Source: Ww85 sp963745765 (GTDB lineage: Bacteria; Desulfobacterota; Desulfobulbia; Desulfobulbales; Desulfocapsaceae). From it: a DNA stretch of 64,000 nt. Location: contig CAVUYQ010000015.1 in assembly GCA_963745765.1 (NCBI GenBank), positions 310,001 to 374,000 of the forward strand. Reading direction: 5' to 3'. Both the position numbers and the translations under genes were made by a program. Below the pieces are notes generated by a model that was not told the DNA's origin, did not search any database, and saw only the letters and a program-made list of their open reading frames with translations. The number at the start of each line of letters is the position of its first letter. The first letter of the stretch is position 1. Positions 1 to 8,461 of the stretch are shown here, one piece after another.

Positions 1-862
1 CGAATGTAGATCTAGCAAGGTCTTTACCTTAGTAATTGTTCTCGGAGCAGAACCCTCAAAATGGTTGTTCACAAAAAGAAACGCGTTCGCTTCAAGCTCC
101 GATAGCAGAAGTACTAGTTGACCAATATCGTCATCTTTCGGCTGCACGATCTCATTCCACTTCTCACCGGTCACTTCCTCGATCCCACTACGATCATAAC
201 CATGTAGCCGGATGACCACATTCTCACCGAGCAAATCTTTATGGTTCTCAAAAACCTCAAAGATCGGCGGCATATAATATCCATGAAGAAAAACATGCGA
301 TAGCTCTGATGAGCGAAGAAATTTAAAATAACGTTCATTAAGATAGTTCGGATTACGTATCTCGACAGCGAAGAGCAACCCATCCGGTAAATTACTCACA
401 AATTCAGCAAAACGATCCAGAAATTCGCCCTGCCCCCGCATCTTCTGTTTGTTCAGATACTCGAATTGAAACATCAAAGGACCGAGCTTGGAGTGCAATG
501 GCGCAATCGAGTCTAGAAAACGCTCCATCAGTTCGACAGATAAAAAGTGGTCGTTTGGAATAAGCGGCCCGCGCTGTGTTTTTCTTGTAGTGATGCGTCA
601 GCGTTATGCTATTCGGAACCTTGATCCCGAACTTGAATGAGTCAGGTACGGATTCGGCATATTCTTTAACGACATTCGCTTTCGGAAGTACAACCGATTC
701 GCCGAATAGTGACCAGAACCATTGATCTACTTCAACAGTCGAGTAAACCGCACTGTATTCTTTCAGAAAGTTCTCAGGCTTTGCTTTAGAGTAAACAAGC
801 CCTTTCCAAGACTCGTACTTCCAACTGCAAGTACCGATATGTAATCTTTTCTCGCGTTCCAT
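1..862 (-). pseudogene. DUF72 (YecE-like) protein, frameshifted and cut by window edge
   Basis: The start at 862 gives the typical DUF72 opening HIGTCSWKYESWKG. The family is TIM-barrel-like and its biochemical role is not established. The frame runs through FGIKVPNSITLTHHYKK and then leaves the family at about position 583. The adjacent frame restores it with PNDHFLSVELMERFLDSIAP, and later FAVEIRNPNYLNERY and LFVNNHFEGSAPRT. One extra base in the five-T run at 579-583 explains the switch. The protein is otherwise well conserved and continues past base 1. It is either a recent pseudogene or a homopolymer sequencing error. Family call confident; status uncertain. Confidence 0.8.
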
Positions 863-1117
863 GAACAAAACAATAATAAGGATATCTGAAAAGACAAAAG
901 GTTCCATAGCCAGCGCTATGAAACATTTTCAAGAGGTCACAAATATAAACCAGCGACAAGTCTTTGCGATGTGTATATCCCAAACAGCACGCCTTAATCA
1001 GGTCAGATTTTATGGAAACCGTGTTGGGTGATTAACCCGACACGCTCCTTGAACAGTTATAGGCTGGTGGATTGACTTATTTTAAAAAAGAAATGGGGTG
1101 ATGGCCGATATTTTGGT

Positions 1118-2341
1118 GTGACAGATAAAAAAGGAAAAATAACGTTGTCTAGCAATCATAACATACCGAGTAGAAAAGGAGCGCTAGCCTTTCTTGCATT
1201 GATCAGTGCATTTCCTCCTCTCTCTACGGTACTCTACCTTCCGGCTCTGCCACAGATGGTAGAGGTGCTCAATGCTACCCAGGCAAGGGTAAACCTGACG
1301 CTTAGCATGTTTTTTTTGTTTTTTTCAGTGGGGTTGTTGTTCTGGGGACCACTAAGTGAAAAATTCGGCAGAAAGCCCATCCTCCTATCAGGGCTTACTA
1401 TGTATATATTTGCGAGTGTGTTTTGTGCATTCAGCCAGAATGTGGAACAGCTTATTGCCAGCCGTATCCTCCAGGCATTAGGAGGGAGTGCCGGAACAGT
1501 GGTGGCTACTGCCATGGTGAAGGACATTTATAGTGGTCGCGAAAGGGAAAAGGTTATGGCCACCGTCATGTCCATGGTGATTATTGCCCCTATGGTTGCT
1601 CCGGTTCTTGGTGCGCTCATGCTGAAGTATACTTCCTGGCGGAGCATCTTTCTTTTGCTGGCCGCAATTGGAACCATAGCCCTGCTAAGAGGACTATTTT
1701 TTCAAGAAACCTTGTCGAAGAAATTTACAGGATCGATCATCGGTTCGTGGTACAGGCTTCTGGTGGTCTTAAAAAATCTCGGATTTTCATCACTGTTGGT
1801 GATTTTCTCCCTTGCTCCCATTGCTCTCATGGCTTTTCTGGCGGCTGCTTCCTACATCTATATCAACGGGTTTGGTCTTACTGAGGGACAATTTAGTCTT
1901 TTTTTGGCCTTTAACGCCACATGTGCAATGATCGGCCCTACGCTCTACATGCGGATAAGAAGACATATCGGACCGAAATCGATTATTACCGGGTGCTTTG
2001 CTACGGTAGCTGTCTGCGGAGTAGTTGTTTCTGTCTTTGGCCATATATCTCCCTACCTGTTTGCCTTGTCGGTCGGACCAGTGACGATGGCAGTAATCAC
2101 AGTGCGGGTTCCAGGGACGCATTTGATGCTTGAACAACAAGAAGATGATTCAGGATCCGCATCGGCACTTATTAATTTTTTCGCAATGTTTATGGGAAGT
2201 ATGGGGATGCAACTGGTCACGCTTTGGCCCGGTACCCTTGTCATGAATCTCGGTCATATCCAGATCGGCGTAGGCATAGTTTGTGGGGTGTTGTGGCTAT
2301 TCTGCCGCAACAAGCAGTTTATTATCCAGCCTCCATCCTGA
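1118..2341 (+). CDS. Bcr/CflA-family MFS multidrug exporter
   Basis: A 407-residue protein with about 12 hydrophobic segments, the usual length for drug:proton antiporters of the major facilitator superfamily. The loop between segments 2 and 3 has the MFS signature GPLSEKFGRKPILLSG, and segments 4-5 carry SRILQALGGSAG and MSMVIIAPMVAPVLG, typical of the Bcr/CflA subgroup. It would export small hydrophobic compounds across the inner membrane; the substrate cannot be read from sequence. The start is the GTG at 1118; no strong ribosome site precedes it. The gene stands alone, divergent from the DUF72 gene. Confidence 0.87.
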   Translation: MTDKKGKITLSSNHNIPSRKGALAFLALISAFPPLSTVLYLPALPQMVEVLNATQARVNLTLSMFFLFFSVGLLFWGPLSEKFGRKPILLSGLTMYIFASVFCAFSQNVEQLIASRILQALGGSAGTVVATAMVKDIYSGREREKVMATVMSMVIIAPMVAPVLGALMLKYTSWRSIFLLLAAIGTIALLRGLFFQETLSKKFTGSIIGSWYRLLVVLKNLGFSSLLVIFSLAPIALMAFLAAASYIYINGFGLTEGQFSLFLAFNATCAMIGPTLYMRIRRHIGPKSIITGCFATVAVCGVVVSVFGHISPYLFALSVGPVTMAVITVRVPGTHLMLEQQEDDSGSASALINFFAMFMGSMGMQLVTLWPGTLVMNLGHIQIGVGIVCGVLWLFCRNKQFIIQPPS

Positions 2342-2444
2342 TGAAGTAAAGCCGGTATGGGTGACCTTCCTGAGAGCCACCTTTTTTGCATAAACTGAGA
2401 TGCGTTCCATAAACAGAGGATTTATCTTGGTGTCCATATTTTTA

Positions 2445-2570
2445 GTGTGTAATTACGGTGACAGTATACTTAATTTATTTCCTATTTCTTGATTCATGGT
2501 CATTGATGCATAACTGCATAGTAAAGATAAGTACACTGTCACCGAATTGTCCGAATTGTCCATTACACAC
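2445..2570. repeat. Imperfect inverted repeat, possible miniature element
   Basis: The inner arms CGGTGACAGTATACTTA (2456-2472) and TAAGTACACTGTCACCG (2528-2544) are complementary except for one position. Outer arms GTGTGTAAT (2445-2453) and ATTACACAC (2562-2570) are perfectly complementary. The roughly 55-base centre has no coding potential. From memory, similar GGTGACAGT..TACTTA arms flank REP-associated (Y1) transposase genes, so this may be a small non-autonomous relative. It could instead act as a transcription terminator between the MFS gene and the convergent gene at 2590. Confidence 0.5.
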
Positions 2571-2589
2571 CGTGTCAATAGTATGGAAA

Positions 2590-3169
2590 TCAGCTAAATA
2601 GCCAACTTTTCAGCAAATTAGTGTAACGCGGCATAACGATATACACCATGAGCAATACAACAGAACCCGTAATAATCAATGTATCAATGTGACGATCTGG
2701 TGGGATTCCGAGCAGCCGTAGAAGTGGCAAAACAATCAACGGTACCCCGAGAACTAACGGATAGATAGCAGACCAGGTAACAAGAAATTGTTTCCAGCGT
2801 ACAGGCACTTTGGCCCCGGCGTCCTCCGGCGTGAACCAAAAATCCAGGCCACTTTTTATAAAAAAATCATCATCTTTGGCCAGAATGGGCTTCGCCTTTT
2901 CTATAAGTCGCTTTCGATGCTCCGAATTCATCCAGCCCTGGAGATGCTCAGGTGTATCAAACCGTACGATCACGGTATATGTCGCTGTTAACCCAGCAAC
3001 AGGACGGATAATTTGCCAATCGAGGAGACCTTCAGAGCTTCTGCAGAGAGGTCCGATTTCGTTCAACCAATCATCGTATTGGGATTCCTTGCCCCGATTG
3101 CACTCGATGGGTAATAACAACAGTGGCAGCTCTTTCCGTCGGGTTTAGTGTTTCAATATTGTGAGTCAA
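2590..3169 (-). pseudogene. Antibiotic-biosynthesis-monooxygenase-like membrane protein, frameshifted
   Basis: The first part, read from a TTG at 3169 behind GGAGAAAT, gives the ABM-like strand ATVVITHRVQSG. The frame must shift by one base near 3086-3095 (CC and CCCC runs) to continue ESQYDDWLNEIGPLCRSSEG, TYTVIVRFDTPEHLQGWMNS and two C-terminal membrane segments (WSAIYPLVLGVPLIVLPLL; LIITGSVVLLMVYIVM). The repaired product is about 192 residues, the usual form for the two-part ABM plus membrane-tail family. Its function is unknown; ABM domains often act on small aromatic or quinone substrates. Whether the shift is real decay is unresolved. Confidence 0.65.
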
Positions 3170-3182
3170 AGTATTTCTCCCT

Positions 3183-3226
3183 TTGCACAGGTAAGGTGCG
3201 ACAGATAAAATGTTGCGCCTGTGCAA
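3183..3226. promoter_or_regulatory. Hairpin upstream of the ABM-like gene
   Basis: TTGCACAGG (3183-3191) and CCTGTGCAA (3218-3226) are perfectly complementary, and the intervening GGTGCGACA/TGTTGCGCC pair extends the stem with wobble pairs. It lies 14 bases upstream of the inferred start at 3169 and 7 bases from the left end of the IS21 element. It could be an operator, or the terminator of whatever lay upstream before the insertion. Confidence 0.4.
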
Positions 3227-3353
3227 TAAGTCTGTTAGCGGCGGCTTAAAAATGTAAAAAAAGGTCGGTTTAAAAATGTTATCAGATGGTGTGTGGTTTG
3301 CTGTTCCACCGATCATATTTTTTCAATGCGGCAGTTTTTCCTCTTGATAAGGT

Positions 3354-4100
3354 TTACACTTCGATCTGCTCTTTCATTCGATAACTTTTACCTTCTATGA
3401 GCAGCGTGTCCGCATGATGGAGGAGCCTGTCAAGAATGGCAGAAGTGAGCGTTGCATCATTGTTGAAGATCTCTGGCCAGTCCTTATACGCCCGGTTCGA
3501 AGTTATGACGATGGCCCCTTTTTCATAGCGGCAACTGATGACCTGGAAAAGCAGGTCCGCACCATGTTTATCAATCGGCAGATATCCAAGTTCATCAAGG
3601 ATGAGCAATGATGGTCTGATGTACGTTTTTAAGCTGTTTTTTAGCTGTCCGGTGGCCTGGGCAGCAGACAGGGTATTGATTACATCAACAGCAGTGGAAA
3701 AGAGTACGGTATATCCCTTCATACAAGCTTCATACCCAAGCGCTGTTGCCAGATGGGTTTTGCCAAGACCGACCCCACCAAGAAGTATCCCGTTGGCGTT
3801 TTGATCGATAAAATTCAGGTTAAAGAGATGTTGCACTTGTGGTCGGTTGATCTTCTTAGGCCAGGTCCACTGGAACTGGTCGAGCGTTTTGACAACAGGA
3901 AAACGTGCCATCCTGATCCGGCGCTGGATGGAGTTGCACCAGCGCAGATCTGCCTCGCCCTGGACAAGAGTTTCAAAGTATTCCTGATGACTCCAGTTGT
4001 TCTTTGCTGCTTGAGCTGCGAGTTGTTGGTACTGCTCCATCATAAAGCGCAGTTTGAGATAGCTGAGCTGCTCATCTGTCTGTGTCGGTTTATTAGTCAT
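3354..4100 (-). CDS. istB: IS21 helper ATPase IstB
   Basis: The AAA+ ATPase partner of the IS21 transposase, which assembles on DNA and stimulates transposition. It carries the Walker A motif GGVGLGKTHLA, Walker B SLLILDELGYLP and the sensor segment AIVITSNRAYKDW, and ends in the family pattern LLHHADTLLIEGKSYR. The ATG at 4100 (reading MTNKPTQTDEQLSYL) sits behind GGAAG; an upstream in-frame ATG is less likely. It overlaps or abuts the end of istA, as is normal for this pair. About 248 residues, full length and apparently intact. Confidence 0.92.
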   Translation of the reverse strand: MTNKPTQTDEQLSYLKLRFMMEQYQQLAAQAAKNNWSHQEYFETLVQGEADLRWCNSIQRRIRMARFPVVKTLDQFQWTWPKKINRPQVQHLFNLNFIDQNANGILLGGVGLGKTHLATALGYEACMKGYTVLFSTAVDVINTLSAAQATGQLKNSLKTYIRPSLLILDELGYLPIDKHGADLLFQVISCRYEKGAIVITSNRAYKDWPEIFNNDATLTSAILDRLLHHADTLLIEGKSYRMKEQIEV

Positions 4101-4101
4101 A

Positions 4102-5562
4102 TCATTTCTTCCGATCATAAATAGTTATATCCGGCCCTTTTATTTCCAGGTCGAGCAGATCTTCACTGCGGGTGAGATGCAGGGCTCCAGGCTCTTTATT
4201 GATCCGTTTTCTCTGTTCGAGAAGGTTGGCAATATATTCACAGGAAAAGGCTTTGAACAAAAGAGCGTCATCAATAGCTCTGGCCACCGGCTCTTGCCCA
4301 TAAATTTCACTTAAGCCGACAATTTGCCGGATGTGATGGAGTAGATTCATCCGTCGTTCCAGCAAGCCCTGATAGTATTTTTCGGACCCCTGCGACAGGG
4401 TGAGAAAACGCATGATTATTTTCTGGTCCCTGGCCTTTCTTCTTTGTGCCAGCAGCGCTTTGGGATGATCCGGGTCCTCAATATCCTGATAGCGGTCATA
4501 ACACCTGGTGTGCCTGGCTATCAACTTGTAATCGTGATAGATGCATACCCGGTCGGAATATGCCTTCATGGTCAACTTCTGTCCGGCATATTCAGCCGGT
4601 ACGGAATAACGATTGGTGTCCAGAGTTACCCGGAACTGTTTTGTTGCCCTAATCGGCAAGACAGTTCCGATATCGTATGGATGCGCGGGGAGTCGTGATA
4701 AACATGCTGCTTCTTCCGGGAACATTTCCTGCGGTTTTTTCCTGGTTTCACCATGAATGCGAACATTGGCAACGCTCGAAAGCCACCGGCTTGCCATATA
4801 GTTGATGGTCTTAAAATCCCCCGGCTCAAGACCTGCCAGAAAGTTTTTTTTGACATAACCGACACCGTTTTCCACCATACCCTTTTCATTACCCTTACCA
4901 ACCCCGCAGGGGATAATGCGAAAGCCGTAATGCCCTGCGAAGTCGAGATATTTAGGGTTAAATATCGGATCTTGGCCGATGATTCTTTTCAATACTGCCG
5001 ACTTGAGATTATCCACCATGACCTTTTGCGGTACCCCGCCAAAGAACTCGAAAGCCCTTTGATGACAGCCTAAAAAATGTTCCATAGTTTGTGAGACGGT
5101 AAACTCGACATACATCATCCGGCAATGACATAGAACCATGACAAAAAAACTCAGTCTTCTCCTTGTTTCGCCAACAGCAATAGAGTGGTAGGATCCCCAG
5201 TCAACCTGTGCACATTCCCCCCGGGCAAAGACCAGTTTCAAGTAAGCTTTTTGGCGTTTAGGCCGAACTTTTCGTACGTAATCCTTGACAATGGTGTAAC
5301 CGCCGTCAAAACCCTGTTCACCGATTTGTTGGAAGATCTGAGCGGCGCTGTATGGATGCCGTTCCAGCATTCGTCCGATATCATCTTTAAAGGGATCAAG
5401 TTTACTGGAACGCATGCCAGGTAACCTGAGCTGGAACTTCTCAACATGCATCCATTTCCCAATAGTACGACTGTCAAGGCCCATTTCAAGCGCGATTTGT
5501 CCCGCCTTCAAACCAGCCTCCCGGTAACGTTTGATGAGACAGAACTGCTCATAATCAATCAT
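4102..5562 (-). CDS. istA: IS21 transposase IstA
   Basis: A 486-residue DDE transposase. The N-terminus carries a helix-turn-helix (AGQIALEMGLDSRTIGKWM). The catalytic core shows the acidic residues in ECAQVDWGSY, KVMVDNLKSAV and NEKGMVENGVGYVKKNF. The C-terminal region has the Mu-transposase-like segment YSVPAEYAGQKLTM. It is complete in one frame and presumably active with IstB. The start ATG at 5562 overlaps the stop of the upstream small HTH gene. Confidence 0.93.
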   Translation of the reverse strand: MIDYEQFCLIKRYREAGLKAGQIALEMGLDSRTIGKWMHVEKFQLRLPGMRSSKLDPFKDDIGRMLERHPYSAAQIFQQIGEQGFDGGYTIVKDYVRKVRPKRQKAYLKLVFARGECAQVDWGSYHSIAVGETRRRLSFFVMVLCHCRMMYVEFTVSQTMEHFLGCHQRAFEFFGGVPQKVMVDNLKSAVLKRIIGQDPIFNPKYLDFAGHYGFRIIPCGVGKGNEKGMVENGVGYVKKNFLAGLEPGDFKTINYMASRWLSSVANVRIHGETRKKPQEMFPEEAACLSRLPAHPYDIGTVLPIRATKQFRVTLDTNRYSVPAEYAGQKLTMKAYSDRVCIYHDYKLIARHTRCYDRYQDIEDPDHPKALLAQRRKARDQKIIMRFLTLSQGSEKYYQGLLERRMNLLHHIRQIVGLSEIYGQEPVARAIDDALLFKAFSCEYIANLLEQRKRINKEPGALHLTRSEDLLDLEIKGPDITIYDRKK

Positions 5563-5945
5563 AGCTCACCTCCTATCACCTGCTGCAAAACTTCCCTGAT
5601 TGACTGTGGACCTGTCGCCGATCTATCAGGTTCACGCCTCGGATCCAGGGCCAGAACCTGATAGATCGGTTTTCTGAAGGCGATTAACTGTTGCCGAATC
5701 AAATCATTACGGGCTTGAATCAAACGTGCGCTATCCATGGACAGCCTTTTTTGCAGGCTTGCCTCGCCATAATAGCTTAGGCCATGGCTATCACTGACCG
5801 TGACCAGAAAAAGATACAGGGTTGCAGCACTGTGGCTGAGGTAATCAATATACCGTTCACGAACCAGCCGGTGATCCACCCAGCTGAACTGCTCAGGTAC
5901 CTGACGGATCAGGTGGGGATAAATAGCTGTTTTGTCGATTGTCAT
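5559..5945 (-). CDS. Helix-turn-helix accessory protein of the IS21 element
   Basis: About 128 residues from the ATG at 5945, which follows AAAGGAGGCCGAC, a strong ribosome site; this decides the start over an in-frame ATG at 6017. The segment LYLFLVTVSDSHGLSYYGEASLQKRLSMD resembles the winged-helix folds of small replication or transposition accessory proteins. It overlaps istA by four bases and lies inside the element ends, so it travels with the element. Its role is not known; DNA binding is inferred from the fold-like pattern only. Confidence 0.65.
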   Translation of the reverse strand: MTIDKTAIYPHLIRQVPEQFSWVDHRLVRERYIDYLSHSAATLYLFLVTVSDSHGLSYYGEASLQKRLSMDSARLIQARNDLIRQQLIAFRKPIYQVLALDPRREPDRSATGPQSIREVLQQVIGGEL

Positions 5946-6431
5946 GTCGGCCTCCTTTGAGAGCAAGATGGTTGAGTAAGAATATCCTGCCCCAATTGTT
6001 GCAGACGACGGCCACATGTGACTATGTCATCTTGTAACGCAGAACCACTTAATTGTGCCAATAAGCCCAGGAAAACAGTGTCTTGCGCTGATAAGAGATC
6101 TTGTAACGCATTAAGTGCTAACTGCGGCATAACAACTTGTATTTTCGTTGTTTTTGAAGATGAGTGATCTTGTAACGGTAATTCGGGTTTTTGTCGCTTT
6201 CGCCAGTACCCCGGATTCCGCTTTCGCCACTCCTGTACTCGTTTGACATTATCCGGCCCCCTGAAGTAGTCGCTATTCTCAGCTTTGGCCCGCCATTTTC
6301 TCTTGGCTGGCAGCCTTGCTTATCTTGCGACATTCCGGCTGTGAACAGTATTTCTGTTTCTTGGTATTACGGGGATCTGGATAAAATAATTGATGGCAGT
6401 GCTTACACTTACGCTTTCTTGTCAGTCGCAT
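5942..6431 (-). pseudogene. Zinc-ribbon accessory gene of the IS21 element, frameshifted
   Basis: Read from the ATG at 6431, the start is MRLTRKRKCKHCHQLFYPDP followed by KQKYCSQPECRK, four or more cysteines in a zinc-ribbon arrangement. The frame then ends after SQEKMAGQS. Dropping one base from the four-base run at 6296-6299 continues it with KWRAKAENSDYFRGPDNVKR, QEWRKRNPGYW and MPQLALNALQDLL to the stop at 5942, about 162 residues. From memory, this protein family recurs beside IS21-type transposases in anaerobes. Its function is unknown. The single-base shift may be an error. Confidence 0.6.
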
Positions 6432-6608
6432 AAATCTGAGTCCTCCTCAGATTTACATTCAAAAACAACGCAGGCTATAGGGAAAGAAAAAGGAAGAAGA
6501 TGAAGAAAAGAAAAAAAGATCGATTGGTTTATTTGGAAGAAAATCTAGAAGAAAATTAAGACAATTTCAAACCGCCGACTGAAGAACATTTTCAGGTCGC
6601 CGCTGACA

Positions 6609-7116
6609 GTCTATAAGATGTATTTCCCCAAATGCATCACTCAACGACTCAAAAATGGTTTTCGCAGTACCCAAAAAGCAGTCGTTTAATATTGGATTAT
6701 CCTAATATACAACAGATGTATAACAGATAATATACGCCGGAAGCACAACATGAGCGAAATCCGCACTCTTGCTGTTTGCTCCTGTTGACCTTGGTACCGG
6801 AAGGCGATAAGTCCTAACACTTATCTTGTATTGAATTTAGTGATATAGTAAAACTACATGTCACCTTGAATAATTAGGTTATTCGGCCGAGGTCAAGGAA
6901 TGTAAGCAATTTTACCGCAGGCATATAGTTGCTATTCCGAGGATAAAATTTCGAGCATAACGAAGAGATCGGGAGAAAAGGCAATTATTCAAGGTGGCCT
7001 ACACTGTAAATCAGGCGTATGTGCAAGGAGTGGAAATTTGCTTAGAAAGGTGCTTGAAGCAAAGATGCCCCCCAAAAAGCAGCAGATGTCTATTAAACGT
7101 TAGTGATTGAAAAAAT
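6609..7116. other. Non-coding region between IS21 and the cassette array
   Basis: No gene is recognised. The stretch contains one copy (A) of the 140-bp miniature element described separately. The final bases before the hydrolase gene include ACGTTAG, which may be the end of a lost attC site. Confidence 0.5.
6859..6999 (-). repeat. Miniature inverted-repeat element, copy A
   Basis: Perfect 14-base terminal arms CACCTTGAATAATT (6862-6875) and AATTATTCAAGGTG (6983-6996). The interior TTTTACCGCAGGCATATAG and TCCGAGGATAAAATTTCGAG is the reverse complement of the core of copies B, C and D. TACA on both sides (6855-6858, 7000-7003) fits a 4-bp target duplication. There is no coding capacity. Confidence 0.75.
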
Positions 7117-7740
7117 ATGGCAACAATCATTCTGCCAGGAATGGGAGCAAATTCAAAAATGTATCCTAAAAAAAATTATGACAAGCTTCATGATGTAACA
7201 TTTGCAGAATGGCCAAAATACGAAAATGAAACATCAATTCAAGCAGTTGCCGAAAAGATAATCGAACAGCACAGTATAAAAACTAACATGATTGTTGGTG
7301 GCTCATCCTTAGGAGGAATGGTGGCCATTCAAATCGCCAAAATAGTCGGTATTAAGAAAGTCATACTGATCGGCAGTGCAACAGAACCGAAGTTCATAAA
7401 TCCGCTTCTTAAAAAACTGAGAAAGTTATCACAAATTACCCCAGTTAAGTTCATTCAAATTCTAGCCGGCAAAATCAACGTCGCTGGGAAAAATAATTTG
7501 CTTACAATGTTTAGTGAATCCGATACTCATTTTATTAAAGCTATGTGCAAAGCTATTTTTCTCTGGGAAGGTCTTGGGGACTATGAGTGTGAAATTTGTC
7601 ATATCCATGGTCAGCTGGATAAAGTAATTATCCCTCCGAAAACTAATGTAAGAATTATACCGGGAGGTGGACACTTGATTTCAATGACCCATAGTGAGGT
7701 AGTAGCCGATTTTATATTTAAAAACATTAATTTACACTAA
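7117..7740 (+). CDS. Small alpha/beta-hydrolase
   Basis: A 207-residue alpha/beta-hydrolase-fold protein. It shows the N-terminal strand IILPGMGANSKMYP, the nucleophile elbow GGSSLGGMVA with a Ser at about residue 69, an acidic candidate in IHGQLDKVI, and the C-terminal histidine in GGGHLISMTHSEV. It is probably an esterase or lipase-like cytoplasmic enzyme; the substrate cannot be told. It starts about 20 bases after a CGTTAG sequence and is followed directly by an attC-like hairpin, the arrangement of an integron gene cassette. AT-rich compared with the housekeeping genes downstream, consistent with acquisition. Confidence 0.8.
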   Translation: MATIILPGMGANSKMYPKKNYDKLHDVTFAEWPKYENETSIQAVAEKIIEQHSIKTNMIVGGSSLGGMVAIQIAKIVGIKKVILIGSATEPKFINPLLKKLRKLSQITPVKFIQILAGKINVAGKNNLLTMFSESDTHFIKAMCKAIFLWEGLGDYECEICHIHGQLDKVIIPPKTNVRIIPGGGHLISMTHSEVVADFIFKNINLH

Positions 7741-7800
7741 CAAGGCGTTTGAGTTGACAGTCGGCACTGCCTGCCTCCTGTCGCTTAACTTTACGTTTGT
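7738..7800 (+). repeat. attC-like recombination site 1
   Basis: The stretch opens with TAACAAGGCG overlapping the stop codon of the hydrolase and folds as GAGTTGACAG against CTGTCGCTTAACTTT. It ends in ACGTTTGT. The imperfect palindrome with unpaired bases, placed immediately after a small plus-strand gene, matches integron attC architecture. The terminal GTT box is degenerate. Confidence 0.55.
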
Positions 7801-7850
7801 CCCATATAAAAATGATTTGATCATACAAAGAGATAAAGACTACTCTGCTA

Positions 7851-8072
7851 ATGACGAATACAACAGATCAATCAATATGTCCTATCTGCGCTGAACCAAA
7901 TAACTGCATGGCTCATTGTGATGAACCATGTTGGTGTAAACAGGTTGAAGTACCCAAAGAGCTTTTAGCGATCGTCCCCACAAACAAAAAGAATCAAGCA
8001 TGTATATGCTTAAACTGCATTCAAAAGTTTAAAGAAAAACCGAGTGACTTTATTATAAAAATAAAGCACTAA
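7851..8072 (+). CDS. Cysteine-rich CWC-family small protein
   Basis: 73 residues with nine cysteines: CPICAEPNNCMAH, CDEPCWCKQV and ACICLNCI. This matches the small cysteine-rich CWC family, whose function is unknown but whose pattern suggests zinc or other metal binding. It is full length. It sits between two attC-like hairpins, so it is probably a gene cassette. Confidence 0.8.
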   Translation: MTNTTDQSICPICAEPNNCMAHCDEPCWCKQVEVPKELLAIVPTNKKNQACICLNCIQKFKEKPSDFIIKIKH

Positions 8073-8120
8073 CCAGTTACTTCACCGGTCGGACATCGCC
8101 GATGAGTTCAAGTCGTTATA
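8070..8120 (+). repeat. attC-like recombination site 2
   Basis: It begins TAACCAG at the stop codon of the CWC gene. ACTTCACCGGTCGG pairs imperfectly with CCGATGAGTTCAAGT, and the site ends in CGTTATA. The same opening and closing boxes appear in site 3. Confidence 0.6.
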
Positions 8121-8350
8121 ATTAACAATTTATAATCATCATTAAATTAAAGGCATTCGTATGCTAAGAGTAATTGTAGTAATTCTCTGAATAGAAATTT
8201 TTTCAACTGTTCTTGCAAAGAATATAAAAATATTTTGACAGTAGGGTAATAAAACAATTCAAAAGTAAGTATACTGATTGCCGGGAGGGGATCTTTTGGC
8301 AGCCTTTCACTGAAAGGAAGGGGGAAATTACTTTACTTGGTTGGACAGCA

Positions 8351-8415
8351 AGAGCCGTAAGAAGCGAGAGTTCCAGGTACGGTTCTGTGATGGCTTAGGG
8401 ATAATCCCGCATTAC
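8351..8415 (+). ncRNA. Group II intron domain V-VI remnant
   Basis: The hairpin AGAGCCGTAAG...GTACGGTTCT (8351-8386) fits intron domain V: an AGCCGUA/GUACGGUU stem capped by a GCGAGAG loop. It is followed at once by a second hairpin, GTGATG (8387-8392) pairing with CATTAC (8410-8415) around TAGGGATAATCCC, as domain VI would. No reverse transcriptase or 5' intron part is present, so this is a 3' relic. Some group IIC introns target attC sites, and site 2 lies 230 bases upstream. Confidence 0.65.
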
Positions 8416-8461
8416 TGACGTGTTTGCTTACTGTTCAGCAGCGAAATTGAAAAGGTTACTA

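Larger units (their letters stand above)
3233..6608 (-). mobile_element. IS21-family insertion sequence, about 3.4 kb
   Basis: The element holds istA, istB and two further genes, all on the minus strand. Its ends are related inverted sequences. The left end reads TGTTAGCGGCGGCTTAAAAA. The right end, read inward from 6608, starts TGTCAGCGGCGACCTGAAAA. Each end has a second internal copy of the CGG..T(T/G)AAAA motif (near 3264 and 6570), which fits the repeated terminal sites of IS21 elements. The bases just outside both ends are GTC, so a longer target duplication is not obvious. The element is longer than the canonical 2.1-2.5 kb because of the additional genes upstream of istA. Confidence 0.82.

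Noticed and set aside
3538..5073. Plus-strand frames opposite istA and istB
   Set aside because: They lie antisense to intact transposition genes and show no family pattern.
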